A DNA stretch of 64,000 nucleotides from Ascarosepion bandense (lineage: Eukaryota > Mollusca > Cephalopoda > Sepiida > Sepiidae): the NCBI GenBank assembly GCA_037127315.1, contig JBBBDQ010000421.1:4135501-4199500 (forward strand), read 5' to 3'. This document shows positions 63,437 through 64,000 of this stretch, piece by piece. The notes under the pieces were generated by a model. The model worked only from the letters and a program-made list of their open reading frames with translations. It was not told the origin of the DNA and ran no database searches. A program made the position numbers and the translations under genes. Numbering within the stretch: position 1 is the stretch's first letter; each line of letters begins with the position of its first letter.

Positions 63437-63889
63437 TCGACCAGGAATATCCCGACCTGACAAAACGACATAAAAAAATTGCCAAAGAGATGCAAGAGTT
63501 GGATATAACCCTCCTTTCAGAAGGACAGCTACATACAACTCAAAAATCCTTTATACCTAAAGAACTAAAATCAGCAACACGTGTATGGTTGCGAACCAAC
63601 AGCATTAGGAAACCTCTGGAAGCTCCATATTCAGGGCCATACAAAGTAATAAAACAAGAAAAATATTTTAATCATAGAGACATTGGCTGGTAATGAGCAA
63701 ACAGTTTCAATTGAGCAACTGAAACCAGCAATATTCGGCCATGCCCAGAAAAAGAATGAAAACAAAAAACACAGCCTAACAGAAAACACGTCATCACCAA
63801 CATCTGAAACGCAGCAAGACTCACCAAAGGAACCAATCGTCACCCGGGTGCCAAAAATAAACTCTACCTCTTTTTCTGTTGGACTTTGA
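63325..63889 (+). pseudogene. Integrase C-terminal part and pol tail
   Basis: 63325-63693 continues the integrase: ALPIILLGIRNMPNEQGFSP, then KSATRVWLRTNSIRKPLEAP and YSGPYKVIKQEKYF (the GPY/F-like module). A further shift leads to 63683-63889 (VSIEQLKPAIFGHAQKK and a polar tail ending TRVPKINSTSFSVGL), whose stop lies inside the 3' LTR. Confidence 0.8.
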
Positions 63890-64000
63890 CTGGTAAAATC
63901 GTGCCGCCTGTTCGGGAAGGAATTTCCCCAAACTGTCCCTCTAGTGTCTCTGTATCTTTCCTTTTCTCTTTGCCTATTTATTTAAGCGACGAAAGCTATT
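63847..64000 (+). repeat. 3' LTR of the CsRn1-like element, cut by window end
   Basis: Matches 59228-59386 in the blocks listed for the 5' LTR, with a different middle (AATCGTGCCGCCTGTTCGGG). Confidence 0.8.

Larger units (their letters stand above)
59228..64000 (+). mobile_element. CsRn1-like Ty3 LTR retrotransposon, right end beyond window
   Basis: 5' LTR at 59228-59442, a primer-binding site resembling the complement of tRNA-Trp, a leader with A-runs, gag, protease, RT, RNase H and integrase relics in the usual order, and the start of the 3' LTR at 63847. The tRNA-Trp primer and the gag style are known traits of the CsRn1 clade. Frames are broken in gag, RT and after integrase. Confidence 0.85.

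Noticed and set aside
1..64000. Prokaryotic operon, phage or plasmid content
   Set aside because: No ribosome-binding-site-led gene runs, no such gene families; the content is eukaryotic TEs and introns.

Overview
The window looks like AT-rich intergenic and intronic DNA from a repeat-laden metazoan genome. A cephalopod, perhaps an octopus, is my best guess. That rests on the many copies of a tRNA-headed SINE of a type I associate with cephalopods, together with RTE and jockey-like LINEs, Ty3 elements, Tc1/mariner elements and abundant TA, CA and GATA microsatellites. Nothing prokaryotic or plasmid-like is present, and the species is inference only.

Almost all recognisable coding sequence belongs to mobile elements, and nearly all of it is broken. 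(1) Three Ty3-type LTR elements: a Mag-like relic at 1228-4080, a complete but decayed element with LTRs and a target duplication at 12305-16831, and a younger CsRn1-like element (tRNA-Trp-type primer site) from 59228 past the window end. (2) A jockey/CR1-like LINE family with a fixed 3' end, present as at least ten copies or fragments; the largest are at 49300-52425 (+) and 53246-56281 (-). (3) RTE-type LINE fragments, one of them 5'-inverted (41868-43478). (4) Tc1/mariner, pogo/Tigger and possible hAT remnants, plus three fold-back elements or MITEs. (5) At least three tRNA-derived SINE groups, one with a 5S rRNA-derived head.

Two places look like host exons. On the + strand, 11039-11161, 11650-11675 and 21258-21337 have good splice signals, matching phases, a stop codon and a nearby AATAAA, so they read as the last three exons of a gene whose second intron swallowed a whole Ty3 element. 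A second candidate, 40154-40380, is open for 75 codons between a good acceptor and a near-perfect donor. I do not recognise either protein.

The most interesting object is a composite SINE at 42341-43037 (minus strand): three 5S-like units, each 118 bp and separated by 7-nt spacers, then a tRNA-derived head and a long tail. It sits inside an RTE reverse-transcriptase reading frame and is flanked by an 8-bp direct repeat. The same 5S-to-tRNA junction recurs at 39546-39570, so the chimera is mobile. A second theme is small patch insertions: a mariner piece inside an LTR, a Ty3 gag piece inside a LINE, a LINE piece inside a Tigger relic, and a 22-bp self-copy at a LINE 5' end.

Layout: 1-10.2 kb, old Ty3, LINE and SINE debris; 11-21.4 kb, 3' end of a host gene with Ty3, mariner and a solo LTR in its introns; 21.4-36 kb, minisatellite, SINEs, fold-back elements and nested LINEs; 36-48 kb, Tc1/mariner, SINEs, candidate exon, 5S-SINE in RTE, satellite-like repeats; 49-56 kb, two large LINE copies in opposite orientation; 57-64 kb, Tc1/mariner, SINE, RTE end and the CsRn1-like element.
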